41,022 nucleotides of DNA from Paulinella micropora (taxonomy: Eukaryota > Cercozoa > Imbricatea > Euglyphida): positions 32,230-73,251 of the forward strand of contig BJOX01000181.1 of the NCBI GenBank assembly GCA_009731375.1. Direction: 5' to 3'. Shown here piece by piece: positions 1-10,239 of this stretch. How positions within the stretch are numbered: the first letter of the stretch is position 1; every line of letters starts with the position of its first letter. The notes beneath the pieces are model-generated. The model had not been told where the DNA came from, did not search any database, and was given only the letters and a program-made list of their open reading frames with translations. A program made the translations under genes and the position numbers.

Positions 1-35
1 CCCCCGCAAGGGCAGTTCCAACACTTCCAGACGGG

Positions 36-98
36 CCGGTATGTTCAATGAAAATACTGGTCCAGAAATAGACCGGTATGTTCAATGAAAATACTGGT
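36..98. repeat. Two direct copies of a 26-bp unit
   Basis: The unit beginning CCGGTATGTTCAATG and ending ATACTGGT occurs at 36-61 and again at 73-98, separated by 11 bp. The unit ends are imperfect inverted repeats of each other (CCGGTAT against ATACTGG, one mismatch). The second copy runs directly into the tRNA-like sequence at 98-169. I see no coding potential. Confidence 0.7.
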
Positions 99-169
99 GG
101 CACCGACGGGAATCGAACTGGCGACAGGGCCCAGATGGTAGAACTTGACCACTGGGCTATCACGGTGTC
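98..169 (-). tRNA. tRNA-like sequence, probably a tRNA pseudogene or SINE head
   Basis: Read on the minus strand it has a good internal A box (TAGCCCAGTGG) and B box (AGTTCGATTCC). Its ends GACACCG and CGGTGCC pair at six of seven positions, followed by a discriminator A. The T-loop TTCGATT is followed by five stem bases and seven acceptor bases, as in a tRNA. However, the T-stem 5' strand does not pair well and there are about three extra bases before the A box, so the cloverleaf is degenerate. A tRNA-derived SINE or pseudogene fits better than a working tRNA. The (TAA)n tract adjoins its 5' end. I do not assign an anticodon. Confidence 0.4.
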
Positions 170-170
170 C

Positions 171-256
<86 letters not shown>
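170..256. repeat. (TAA)n microsatellite
   Basis: An almost perfect trinucleotide array of about 29 units. It begins at the 5' edge of the minus-strand tRNA-like sequence. The Asn- or Ile-homopolymer reading frames across it are artefacts of the repeat. Confidence 0.95.
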
Positions 257-257
<1 letters not shown>

Positions 258-258
<1 letters not shown>

Positions 259-830
259 TTTCACCATCAGTCCGGCGTTGGACTAGTAAGGACTCAGCCG
301 GACAGCGAAGAACAAAATAATGTTTACATACTCTAAACATGTCATTATACCTATATCATATAGAACCCACGTGTAAGTGTAGATGAAAAGCATAGTGCAG
401 CATCAGTCCGGCGTTGAAGAAGCACTCACTCAGCCAGACGAAGCAACATCAACCAACATGTAGATATACGTGCAATAACATGATCTATGTATTGTATATC
501 ATGTGAAGATATGTAGTATCAAACAATAATGTCACACTATCAGTGCGTTCAACCAGCACGCACTCAGCCAAACGGCGCGCCATCAACACACAGGTATATA
601 TATATATATATGTATATATATGTAATATGTATATGTATATAATACTCCAGCGTTGAACCAGTAGGCTCTCAGTCAGACGACACACCATCAAGGCATGTAA
701 TAGACATGATGACAGTACATTCACCATGAGTCCAGCGTTGAGCCATGAACGCACATGTCACTATACATGTATGTGATATATGTTTCACCATGAGTCCGGC
801 ATTGAACCAGTAGGCACTGAGCCAGACGGC
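258..830. repeat. Diverged minisatellite, about six units
   Basis: Six diverged copies of a unit of the form cagtccggcgttgaaccag, then a short variable stretch, then actcagccagacg. They start near 264, 401, 540, 643, 727 and 789, so spacing is about 60-140 bp. Linkers are AT-rich; 598-640 is a (TA)n tract. No open frame is conserved between the copies. Confidence 0.75.
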
Positions 831-840
831 GCAGAACCCG

Positions 841-1215
841 GGGCAGCCGAACAAGTCGTGCAGGTCGTCGATGACCAACATGTCCCCTACGCACACAAAC
901 ACGCCACATCCACGCACATGTACATGCACACACTTTTAGTCAACCGCGGACAGCTGAACAAGTCGCGCAGGTTGTGGGAGCACCAGCATGTGTCCCCTAC
1001 ACACTCAAGCCATTCATCAGTATATCTTCTACATAGACACACACACACACACACACACGCACAAGCCCGGACAGTGAACAAGTGGTGCAGGTCCTCAATT
1101 ACCAGCGTGTCCCCTACACACACAAACCAAGCAGCATATCTCCTACACAAGACACTCACACACATTGCACACAGCCCAGGCAGCTAAACACGTTGTACAA
1201 GCATCGATAACCAGC
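841..1215. repeat. Second minisatellite, four units of about 106-121 bp
   Basis: Four copies of a unit built from ggcagccgaacaagtcg, then caggtcgtcgat, then ccaacatgtcccctacacac. They begin near 841, 947, 1068 and 1177. The linkers carry (CA)n runs, for example at 1039-1060. The fourth copy is truncated and passes directly into the (TATG)n array at 1214. Confidence 0.75.
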
Positions 1216-1370
1216 ATGCATGTTATGTATGTATGTTATGTATGCATGTTATGTATGTATCTATGTATCTATGTATCCATGTATCTATGTATCTATGTAT
1301 CTATGTATGTATGTATGTATGTATCTATGTATCTATGTATGTATGTATGTATGTACGTACGTACATACAC
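1214..1370. repeat. (TATG)n / (TATC)n microsatellite
   Basis: An imperfect tetranucleotide array in which TATG and TATC units alternate, with scattered TACG near the right end. All long reading frames here (Met-Tyr-Val-Cys or Ile-His-Thr repeats) are by-products of the repeat. Confidence 0.95.
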
Positions 1371-1530
1371 ACAAATACACACAAATAAACATATTTACAC
1401 ACATACACATATACATGCGCACATTCGTTTTATACATACCATCTAAGAAGACTACTCGTTCGTACTCAGTCAAGGCCCAGGCTTGCAGCTTGGTAAACAC
1501 TCCAGAAAAGCGACTAAACCATGAATAACG

Positions 1531-1757
<227 letters not shown>

Positions 1758-1765
1758 GGATAGAT

Positions 1766-1985
1766 AGGTACACGTGATGGCCGGCAATGGGTTGGAGCAG
1801 GGTAACAGGCCGCAATAGAGACAGACAGACAGATAGATAGACAGATAGACAGGTAGGTACACATGGTGGCCAGGCAGCCTTGGACAGATAGACAGATAGA
1901 CAGATAGACAGATAGACAGATAGATGGGTACACGTGGTGTCCGGGCAGCGGGTTGGAGAGTAAAGCCACAGGCCGCACTATCCAG
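1766..1985. repeat. Three minisatellite units embedded in GATA/GACA arrays
   Basis: Three diverged copies of ggtacacgtggtggccgggc followed by an agNgggttggag-like stretch lie near 1767, 1856 and 1927, separated by (GATA/GACA)n runs at about 1822-1850 and 1883-1924. Copies 1 and 3 also share a downstream caggccgcaata/caggccgcacta stretch, which places the copies as units of one tandem array. Confidence 0.7.
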
Positions 1986-1997
1986 CCTGCACAACGC

Positions 1998-2091
1998 ACA
2001 AGCACACGCACACACACACACATACACAGATACACACACACACATACACACACACACATACACATACACACAAACACAAACACACCACACA

Positions 2092-2123
<32 letters not shown>
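1998..2123. repeat. (CA)n and (CG)n microsatellite
   Basis: Mixed CA, CATACA and terminal GCGCGC tracts. Alternating purine-pyrimidine throughout. Confidence 0.9.
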
Positions 2124-2142
2124 TTTTATATAGATAGATGTA

Positions 2143-2266
2143 CATACATACATACATACATACATACATGCATACATACATACATGCATGCATGCATGCA
2201 TACATACATACATACATACATTCATTCATACATACATACATACATACATACATACATACATACATA
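2143..2266. repeat. (CATA)n microsatellite
   Basis: A tetranucleotide array that is the reverse complement of the (TATG)n arrays on either side (1214-1370 and 2367-2740). It is therefore part of a large inverted arrangement of simple repeats. Confidence 0.95.
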
Positions 2267-2366
2267 GTATATTTGTATATGTAATACAGATGTATAAAAA
2301 GCATACGTACAAACCTTGTCTCTGCAGATCCGCCCGCACAGGCGCAGACACACCATCTGTTACCTT

Positions 2367-2740
2367 TATGTATGTATTGTATGTATGTATGTATGTATGT
2401 ATGTATGTATGCATGCATGTATGTATGTATGTATGTAGTATGTACGTATGTAGGTATGTATGTATGTATGTATGTATGTATGTATGTATGTACGTCCGTA
2501 CGTACGTACGTATACGTACGATACGTACATAGGTATGCGTATGTACACGTACGTACGTATGTATGTATTATGTTATGTTATGTATGTATGTATGTATGTA
2601 TGTTTGTATGTTTGTATGTTTGTATGTTTGTATGTATGTATGTATGTATGTATGCATGTATGTTTGTATGTATGTATGTATGTATATGTATGTATGTATG
2701 TACGTATGTATGTATGTATGTATGTATGTGTGTGTGTGTG
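2367..2740. repeat. (TATG)n array with TACG and TTTG variants, ending in (TG)n
   Basis: Long TATG array interrupted by TACG-rich stretches (about 2490-2560) and TTTG units (about 2600-2630), ending in a short (TG)n run. Complementary to the CATA array at 2143-2266. Confidence 0.95.
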
Positions 2741-2842
2741 TTTGACCATGACAATACGGTCAATGTCGCGATGTCCGGTCAAGTCCAATGAAGCTCCCAA
2801 AACAGAAGCCTTAGACAAGATGAGATCAGATAAAATAAGAGA

Positions 2843-3000
2843 AGGTTACTGTCACAGCCACGTCGGAGTAGCAGATGCGTGTTGAAGGCAAGAAAAGATG
2901 AGACAAGAGACAAGATAAGACAAGACAAGAAAAACTCAGATTAGATGAAGTTACTCCCACAGCCACGTCATCCGAGTAGAGCAGCGTTGTGAAAGCGAAG
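2843..3000. repeat. Two copies of a unit of about 104 bp
   Basis: The motif gttactNNcacagccacgtc followed by gagtag and gcgtt occurs near 2846 and 2950. The linker is rich in AGACAAGATAAG. A short minisatellite with two visible units. Confidence 0.6.
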
Positions 3001-3084
3001 CGGGAGGTCGCGCAACACACGCTCAAGAGTGCAGGAAAGGTCAGAAACAAGGACATACCGCCTGAATAATGTAATGTACTGTCA

Positions 3085-3390
3085 TTGCTTTGTATTACAT
3101 TACATTACATCAAATTGCATTGCACTGTATTACATTACATTACATTCATTACATTACATTACATTACATTAATGTAATTTACATTACATTACAATAATTT
3201 AATATACATTACATTAGTGTAATGTAATGTCATGTAAGGTACATCAAATTGCATTGCACTGTATTACATTACATTACATTCATTACATTACATTACATTA
3301 CATTACATTACATTACATTAATGTAATTTACATTACATTACAATAATTTAATATACATTACATTAGTGTAATGTAATGTCATGTAAGGTA
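3085..3390. repeat. (ATTAC)n with a 134-bp tandem duplication
   Basis: A pentanucleotide array. The block starting acatcaaattgcattgcact at 3107-3240 is repeated from 3241 onward, a period of 134 bp, with about 15-20 extra bases of ATTAC units in the second copy. Each copy contains the palindrome attacattaatgtaat. Confidence 0.9.
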
Positions 3391-3600
3391 AGGTAAGGTA
3401 AGGTAAGGCAAGGCAAGATAATGTAATGTAAGGTGATGTAAGATAAGGTAAGGTAAGGTAAGATAAGGTAAGGCAAGTTAAGGTTGAGGTAAGGTAAGGT
3501 AAGCAAGGTAAGGTAAGGTAAGGTAAGGTAAGGCAAGGTAACGTAGGTAAGGTAAAGTAAGGTAAGGTAAGGTAAGGTAAGGTAAGGTAAGGTAATGTAA
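3384..3600. repeat. (AAGGT)n microsatellite
   Basis: Imperfect AAGGT pentamer array with scattered AAGAT, AAGCA and AATGT variants. It separates the ATTAC arm from the complementary GTAAT arm. Confidence 0.95.
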
Positions 3601-4040
3601 TCCAAGATAATGCAAGGTAATGTAAGGTTGTATAAGGTAATGTAAGGTAAGGTAATGTAAGCTAATGTAAGGTAATAGTACTGGTATTAACGTAATGTAA
3701 CTATGTAATGTAATGTAATGCAATGTAATGCAATGTAATGTAATGTAATGTAAGGTAATGTAATGTAATGTAAAGTAATGTAATGTAAATGTAATGTAAA
3801 TGTAATGTAATGTAATGTAATGTAATGCAGTCTATGTATTGTAAGTCTAATGTAATGTAATGTAATGTAATGTAATGTAATGTAATGTAATGTAATGTAA
3901 TGCAAAATGTAATGTAATGTAATGTAATGTAACGTAATGTAACGTAATGTAACGTAATGTAACGTAATGTAACGTAATGTAACGTAATGTAACGTAATGT
4001 AACGTAATGTAACGTAACGTAATGTAATGTAATGTATGCA
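3600..4040. repeat. (GTAAT)n array with a (TAATGTAACG)n higher-order block
   Basis: A GTAAT pentamer array, the reverse complement of the ATTAC array at 3085-3390. From about 3930 to 4020 the units alternate strictly TAATG/TAACG, giving a 10-bp higher-order repeat with a CpG in every second unit. Confidence 0.95.
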
Positions 4041-4858
4041 TAATGTAGTAGTAGGTATGTATGTAGATATGTACAAGGTATTAGGTAGTAGTTACATGGT
4101 ATGAGAACTGTACTGTGTCAAGAATTATTTACCTGGTATGCATGGGTATGTACCCTCATATGTGCATGTAGTGATAGGAGCAATTGGAAAAATATTTTAT
4201 GGATTTGGTTGAAATGGCCGGCCCGTGGCCCGATATGCACCCACTGGGACGAAATTTACTTGAAGTGCCACGAGCTTGTTTATATATCATGGTGACAATC
4301 GAGGATCCTATGGATGATTTCTTTCAAACCGGAGTTTTTGGTAGCAGAAAGCATTTCATAAATAGGCGAACATATCACGTCTTCCTTTACTTTTTATTTT
4401 TCTGTTCCCTAACTCTTGATATCTATCGTCTTTCTCCTACCTTTTGTGTCTGGCCTGGTTTGTCTTTCTTTTCCCTTTAGACTTCATGTATTTTAAATTG
4501 ATATTGATAATTAACACTTTTCTTTCAAATTTTACATAAGTACATTTATTATTTCTTTTACTTTTCTCTTTTGTATCTTCATAATAATCCGTTTTGATAT
4601 TCATGTTCGTTATATTACGCGTTCTTACATTCTATCCTTTTTTCATTGGTTTAAATGTTTTCGTCTCTTCCTACTCTTGTTTATATTCTCCCTGGCTTAC
4701 TATATTTACTTCAATTTCAGATCCATATTTTTATTTTGATTTCGTGTTGTCGATTGCTGTGTGTGTTTTTGCTGTGTAGTCAAGGCCATGGAGTCCCTTC
4801 TGCCGCCTAACGGGTCCACTCTCTGTCCACCTGCTTACTTGCATATTTCATGCACCCT
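4041..4858. other. AT-rich stretch with no supported gene
   Basis: Open frames up to 98 codons exist (for example 4184-4480 on the plus strand) but have no recognisable motif, and the region becomes strongly T-rich from about 4380. I see nothing that supports a gene. Confidence 0.5.
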
Positions 4859-4864
4859 AAGATA

Positions 4865-4896
<32 letters not shown>

Positions 4897-4920
4897 ATTT
4901 GATAAGGTAAGATAAAATGA
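4859..4920. repeat. (AAGAT)n microsatellite
   Basis: About ten units of gataa/agata pentamer, slightly degenerate at the right end (gataggatttgataagg). Confidence 0.9.
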
Positions 4921-6143
4921 CATCAACATAGAAGTCCCAAGGATCGACCCTGACGCAGGTTTAGCAACCCAGGCATTTAAGTAGCGTGCGATGCTCACGT
5001 GACAGGGTTTGCGATAAGTGTGGGACGAAATTGGAGGGCTCTTTCGACGACAACCGCTTCAACCTCGCGGTCGTCAACCACAGCAAGGAGTGCACGTACG
5101 GCATCAGGCCCTTCAGTGTAGCCCTACTATGAGTCTAGCCCTTGGAATCCGCTGCGTGGCCTGTCTGCTTCGTCTTGCTGACGGCTTTCAAGAGGGATAA
5201 TCGCCCACCTTTGATCTTGTCCTTCTCTATCAATCGTAGTGCTATGAAAATCTTGAAGACATCGTTTAAAAGCTCAGGATAAGTGCCTTTGAATGAAAGT
5301 AAGCACACACACACACACACACAACAAAACAAAACCAACAAAAACAAAAAAACAAAACAAAAAAAAAGGGGGCCTCTTGCCGTTTAAATGTTGGCAGTAT
5401 CAACATTCACGCCCATCGAGGAGAAGGGAACTGGAGCTGCTACAGCAGGACATTGTGTTACACGAACTCAACATTGTTAGGAAGAACATTTGTTGGAGTT
5501 GGTAGGCTTCAACATAGGCATGCTTTCACACATCGGCGCTGCCTGCAACATGAATACAAAAGCCCTTGGTGGGATGTGGTGGCTCTCTTGTACAAAGGGA
5601 AATCTGCAGTTGTGGCGTAGGGGATCACGGTTTCCAATTCTTTTGCCGCACCAGTCCTGAGATCTGTCATGCTTACCAGGCCCTTCAGTGTTAGACCAAT
5701 CCCTCACAATCGTCGTTTCATAAGTGGGGCATTCTCTTTTTTGACTTCCCTTCACAATAATATCCCACGATTTTACGGTAGTATCTTTTACGCAAGCACT
5801 GTTTTAATAGATACTTGCCACTCAGAGAGCTGAGTGGGAAGTAGAAGAGATAAAATGGAAGAGGTATTAATATCAAGAGATGCAAAAAATAGAAATGAAG
5901 TGAAAAAAAATGCAGTGTAAGGTCTACTGTATTAATATCATTTTGTGCCTGTATGAATTAAGCTTATTACCTACGAAAAGCAAGCGTTCGTCATTATTAA
6001 AAGTCGTTAAGCCGGAAAAAAATAAATAAAATACATGTAATATTACTAGTACCGGTAAAACACTGCCACTGTGCTTGCGTGAAAACTGATTTTCAAGTGT
6101 TGTCGCCGGTAAGAACTGAGTTTCAAGTGTTGTCGTAATGTAG
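4921..6143. other. Mostly non-coding stretch
   Basis: Contains a (CA)n run at 5305-5323, an A-rich run at 5324-5368, and a short plus-strand frame near 5000-5132 with a C-x2-C and H-x3-C spacing that could be a gene fragment. At 6083-6136 the motif aactgattttcaagtgttgt is repeated with a 31-bp period. I see no complete gene. Confidence 0.5.
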
Positions 6144-6368
6144 GCATCACCCCCCGGATAGCCGGTAAAAAGTACCTTTTCCTGGTGGCACCAGCTTGTT
6201 TTTCAGTATTATTTGTCCGGATTGGACCTGATGCTATTTTATTCCTGGTCTGTTGCCGTTTCCTTTTTTGCTTCAGTTAGCTAATACAACGAGACATCAT
6301 TCTCATTCTTGAGGACTGTGTTTGGTTGTATTATCGACTTTTTACGAGCTATCGTTGGGGGCATTACA
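6144..6368 (+). repeat. Inverted dispersed repeat, copy 1
   Basis: 225 bp that match the reverse complement of 12931-13163 almost base for base, starting gcatcaccccccggatagcc and ending gttgggggcattac. Compared with the other copy it has a 6-bp deletion at the cctggtg/gcaccag position and scattered substitutions. Similarity stops sharply at both ends. Function unknown; it could be a fragment of a non-autonomous element. Confidence 0.85.
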
Positions 6369-7133
6369 TTTGGAGTCCACATCACTAGGGTGATTTCTTT
6401 CTGCTTTGCCACACAGGCAACAGAGTGAATTTTCACTGACCTGTCTCACACGGGGACGTCAGACGAAAACAAATACTCCAACACAGCTCCCTCATAACTC
6501 TTTCACAAAACAAATAATTTGATTGGTCTCAAGCAGGTGTCTCGTACCCTCTAGCTCAATCCATATCTTTGTGCTCACAAGGAGACATCGGATACAAACT
6601 CTCTGTCGTTCTTGCTGTTCTCACACAGAGACCAAGAAGAAGGAGGTGGACAGAAGAGTGAAGGAACACACACAAAACACAAACAAGCATAGGGACAGGA
6701 GCACGTGCATTTATCTGCATTATCTCACACATACGTCAGAGTATTTTTGCAGCTCTCTGATCGTTTTCTAAAGGTAGGTCTGAGAACCTATCCGACCGAC
6801 TGTCGACTTCTCAAGGAGAGCTTTTCTAGCTTCTCTATTACTATCTGTGTGTAGGTCCAAGTGCCTCATACAAGATACAATATAGAAAAGAAGGAGGAGA
6901 AAGTAATCTGAGTAAGGAGAACAAGAAATCGGAGAAAGTCTCAAAGACTATTTTTCTCAAACAAAAACAAACATACAAACAGTGTTTCATAGAGGACAGG
7001 GAATCTTATCCTACCCTCTCTATTAGTTTCTCTCTTCACTAGTCAATCGACTGAAGGAGGAACAGAACACAAACGAACAAAAACCAAACATAGGAGCTGA
7101 CACTGTCCTCCTGTTGATCACTACTACGACATC
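6369..7133. other. Leader-like stretch before E1, no gene seen
   Basis: No supported coding region. Two loosely similar segments near 6655-6700 and 7050-7100 (both rich in ggaacacaaacgaacaaaaac-like sequence followed by catagg) suggest an old internal duplication. This may be the untranslated leader of the gag-like gene that follows, but no LTR boundary or primer-binding site is recognisable. Confidence 0.35.
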
Positions 7134-8285
7134 ATGTCGACAGAGACCGCCGAAGTGAGTGAATTCTCGGAGGCAGAACAAAGAAGAGAAAGAAGAAGAA
7201 GCAGGAGGAGGAGGAGGAAGAGGACTGAATGAAGGAGGAGGAGGAGGAGGAGATGAAGGAGTAGGAGGAGGAGTAGAAGAGGGCTGTGATGATGAAGGAA
7301 GATATGGAGGAGACGAAGATGAAGGAGGATTTGAACAAGAAGAGACGGGAGGAGGAGGAGCATATGGTAATCCCTTACCACCTGCCTACACGGGAGGAGG
7401 AGGACGAAAAATGATCGACTTGATTAATAGTGATGGAGAGGAGAGTGGAGGAACAACAGTGGGTGCAAGACCACTATGACCTCACTAAAGAAGAGTTTGA
7501 TAACAAGATTGGGGGAGAGAAGGATACCTATGTGTGGATCCCTCAGGATCAAAGAAGAGAGAAAAGTCAGGAGGAGGAGGAGGAAGAGGACTGAATGAAG
7601 GAGGAGGAGGAAGAGGACTGAAAGAAGGAGTAGGAGGAGGAGTAGAGGACCACTATGACCTCACTAAAGAAGATTTTGATAACAAGATGGGGGGAGAGAA
7701 GGATACCTATGTGTGGATCCCTCAGGATCAAAGAAGAGAGAAAAGTCGTGCTAAAAAGGATGTCTATATCCTATTATCAAACACAGCACAGCTCCTCGGC
7801 AAACTGGTCTCTGATCCAGAAGAGAGAAAGAAGATACAGCATATCAAGTTTGGGGACACACACACCCACCTTGAATTACTCGATGCTATCTTTGGGGTGT
7901 ACACTCAAACCCTGATTTGGGAACGTTCATACGGCTCACGATGTGAGGGTTACCTCCGGTACACACACCCAAGAGCAATAGCCAGATTCCTCGCGACTGG
8001 TCAGGAGGCAGTCGATGTAACAAAAATGAAGACCAATCTGGGTTCGAAAAACTCGAGTGGCATATTTCATTTTTTTACGATGGAAATGAAGGCCTTGGAG
8101 GAGGGGAAGGCAGAGATGGAAAAAAGCATTAAGGCAGCAGGAGAAACTCATCCTGTGATTGATGAGTTAGAGAAGACCGACAGAGTTCTGACCAAGATCA
8201 GACTGTTGATGGGTGCGTTACTGCATAAGGAGGCATGGAAGAGATGGATTCCTACCAAGGATCACTCTGTCCTTAAATCACTTAG
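7134..8285 (+). pseudogene. E1: broken gag-like gene of unknown family
   Basis: An ATG at 7134 opens a short frame ending in an Arg-rich stretch (stop near 7227). The neighbouring frame at 7159-7479 is rich in Gly and Glu (GGGGGRGLNEGG). The main body is a third frame, 7534-8285, about 250 codons, with a charged N-terminus (YDLTKEDFDNK, YVWIPQDQRREK) followed by a mostly helical-looking region with no motif I recognise. Two blocks, at about 7200-7240 plus 7469-7568 and at about 7569-7748, are copies of each other. Copy 1 carries about 187 extra bases and a different frame, so duplication probably broke the gene. The position and composition resemble a retroelement gag, but no zinc knuckle or protease is present. 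The open frame continues past about 8285 only by running antisense through the E2 protease. Confidence 0.45.
7196..7748 (+). repeat. Partial tandem duplication inside E1
   Basis: The segment from aggaggaggaggaagaggac to aaagaagagagaaaagt occurs twice. The offset is 366 bp at the left end (aggactgaat at 7221 and 7587) but only 179 bp at the right end (gaccactatg at 7469 and 7648), so the first copy has an insertion, or the second a deletion, of about 187 bp. Sequence identity in the shared right part is near complete, so the event is recent. Confidence 0.85.
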
Positions 8286-8736
8286 TAACGCACCACCGGT
8301 CGCCAACAAAGCAGGTGTTGACCAATATGCACTCCGTGGGCCGAATCGCTTGCGCGTCGTCAATGGAGAGGTTGAGCTGGGCTGCGACCTCGTTGGCAAG
8401 AAACAGGTTCATACCTTCGGGGAGGTGGCTCGAGATGTAGATAGTGATGGCATGAAGCGGAGACGTCGGTGTGGCCGAGACGAAACATTCAATGCCTTCA
8501 GAAAGAGTGGCATCAACACCCACGGATGAGCGTGCGTCGACAGGTGGGAGCGACACGATCTCAAGTCCTTGGTGTATTACCCAGTCGAGGAGGGCTACGC
8601 CTTTGCAGTTGCAGGCCGAGTCTAGAATGCATGTAGTCTTACCGATGATGTCTTCTTCCGGGGACGGGCGCAATGATTTGCGTACATATATATTTCCGCA
8701 GACGACGGTCGGGGTCGTAGAAATGCGGAGTAGACG
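8278..8736 (-). pseudogene. E2: retropepsin-like protease, truncated before RT
   Basis: The minus-strand frame reads in from the gag frame after a TGA at 8737-8739 and stays open to 8278. It has the layout of a retroviral-type aspartic protease: a hydrophobic strand leading to ILDSACNC where families normally have D[S/T]GA, then about 75 residues later an L-x-L-A-N-E-V motif followed by a short 'NLSIDD' strand, as in the ILG-D and final-strand region of retropepsins. The third position of the catalytic triad is Ala in place of Gly. The frame ends where E1 sequence of the opposite strand begins, so RT, RNase H and integrase are missing. Moderate confidence, because the call rests on motif layout alone. 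Confidence 0.5.
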
Positions 8737-10119
8737 TCATGACTCTTGAGATGCCGCGCGCGTCGTCATGTGGAAAGCCCGTGGCTGCGTCCGCGTGGCG
8801 GCCGAGGATGGCTTCCAGTTGCAATGCTTGCCTTCGTCCTGACAACGCTGTTGTCGCAGCTTGCATTGTTTAAGCGAGTGCTTCGGGGTCTGATTCGACT
8901 TGAGGAACTGGTTATGTTCTTTGCAGTAGGAGCATGGAATCCTGGTGAAGGGTGGACGCTTTGGCGAGGTCGGGGCGGACTTGGTGGCGGCCGTAACCAT
9001 CGACGATTTCTTCGAAGGGATGGAAATCGCATTCGCCTTGGTGAAGGGTGGGCGTGTTGCCGTCTTCTTCGTAGTCGGGGCTGGCTTGTCCATCTTAGTC
9101 CGCTTGTTGGGGCGTCCACGATCCGGCGATGCAGCCGGCTGGGCCATCGCCATGGCGTCAGCCCTGCGCTTCTGACGAGGAGGACGTTTGTTCTCTTTGT
9201 TTTCCTGCTGCGTCCTACGCGCGAGTGTCGACCTTGACGGTTGAATCACGGGAGAAGGTGGAAGGCGTCGGACGAGGAGGGCGCTCCCGTAGTCGCTTGT
9301 ATGTGGCGGCCGACGAGGGCTTCGTAGTACTTTCTATCCAGGGCCAATATTCTTCCATGCAATGGAGATCGAGTTGGTCCAGGGCAGAAGGTCAGTGAGA
9401 TCGCGGGGCCATGCTACACCAATTGCGTTAAATATCTCGGTGGCGTATAGGGTCCATCGCTCTCGTTCCGTGGGCGTAAGCATCCGAGACACATCGCGGA
9501 CTTGATTGAAGTCGGCAGTCAGATAGCCAGCTGCATGGGCCGTCTCGTAGCTTGTGATGCAACGATTTACATATCCTGCGAGGCTTTCCTTCTTGAAGCG
9601 TCAAAGTTTGAGGGCTTGCAGAGCTCGTCGCTTCGTGTCTCCCTTGTCCAGTCGTCCCTTGAACAGCTCCATGAAATATTCCATGAGCATGTACGGAATG
9701 ATGCTCCAGACGCGGGTGCGTTCGTCAGTGACACGAATATACCGAGTCCAGTATGCGTCCATGAGGGCCATTGCAGTCTTGTCTCCCCACTTGTTCACCG
9801 TATCGATGATGCGGTTGCATGCCAACAGCATTGACAAGTTGTTCAACTGTAGGTTGAATGCAAGTTCGCTGGCTTGAGTAGCAACGTCATGTCCCGGCGC
9901 GGTGGGCGGGCGTAACACGAAGAGAGATCGGACTCGGGCCATCATGTGCAGCGCGGGGTGGAATACCCGCAAAGGTGGAAGATCGCAGGACTCTTGCTGT
10001 CGACGATGTTGACGAGGATTAATTGCCGGAAGATGGCGGGGATGGTGTAGCCGTCCCCGGAGGGCCATTCTCCGTCAAAGGGGCCGGTGGCTGAGTTGCA
10101 ATCGTCGTACCAGACGATG
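8737..10119 (-). pseudogene. E2: gag core and nucleocapsid, interrupted by stops
   Basis: One minus-strand frame runs from an ATG at about 10068 to the TGA at 8737-8739, interrupted by a TGA at 9601-9603 and a TAG at 9334-9336. The middle part (LNNLSMLLACNRII, then MALMDAYWTRYIRV, then YMLMEYFMELFKGRLDKGD and RFKKESLAGYVNR) has the helical, Trp- and Phe-spaced look of a Ty3/Gypsy capsid (Retrotrans_gag). The C-terminal part is basic and Pro-rich and carries C-x2-C-x14-H-x4-C at about 8934-8863, a CCHC-like knuckle with an enlarged loop. Two further Cys follow. The protease frame continues directly after the terminal TGA. The two internal stops make it a pseudogene as written. Confidence 0.6.
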
Positions 10120-10239
10120 GATCAGGTGACGAACCTGCAGGCGAGCTCGATGTTGAGCTCGATGCCGGGCTTCAAGATGAGCCTGCTGACGAGCTCGAGG
10201 GAGCCGGAGTCGCCGCTGTTGCATTACCGGTTGTTGCAA

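Noticed and set aside
3363-4076. Leu-Pro-Tyr and Ile-Thr-Leu-His reading frames on the minus strand
   Set aside because: By-products of the pentanucleotide arrays.
4184-4480. 98-codon plus-strand ORF (MEKYFMDLVEMAGPWPD)
   Set aside because: Composition of the first half is plausible for an exon, but the second half is T-rich low complexity and there is no recognisable motif, so there is not enough to call a gene.
4930-5000. Second tRNA-like element with a GGTCGATCC-like B box on the minus strand
   Set aside because: The B box is imperfect and no A box at proper distance or acceptor pairing is seen.
5000-5132. Short frame with C-x2-C ... H-x3-C that resembles a zinc finger exon
   Set aside because: Too short, no start, no neighbouring exon and spacing unlike a standard finger. 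Recorded only as a possible fragment.
8746-9249. Plus-strand ORFs of 70-163 codons antisense to E2 gag
   Set aside because: GC-rich shadow frames of the minus-strand gag, which carries the zinc-knuckle-like motif.
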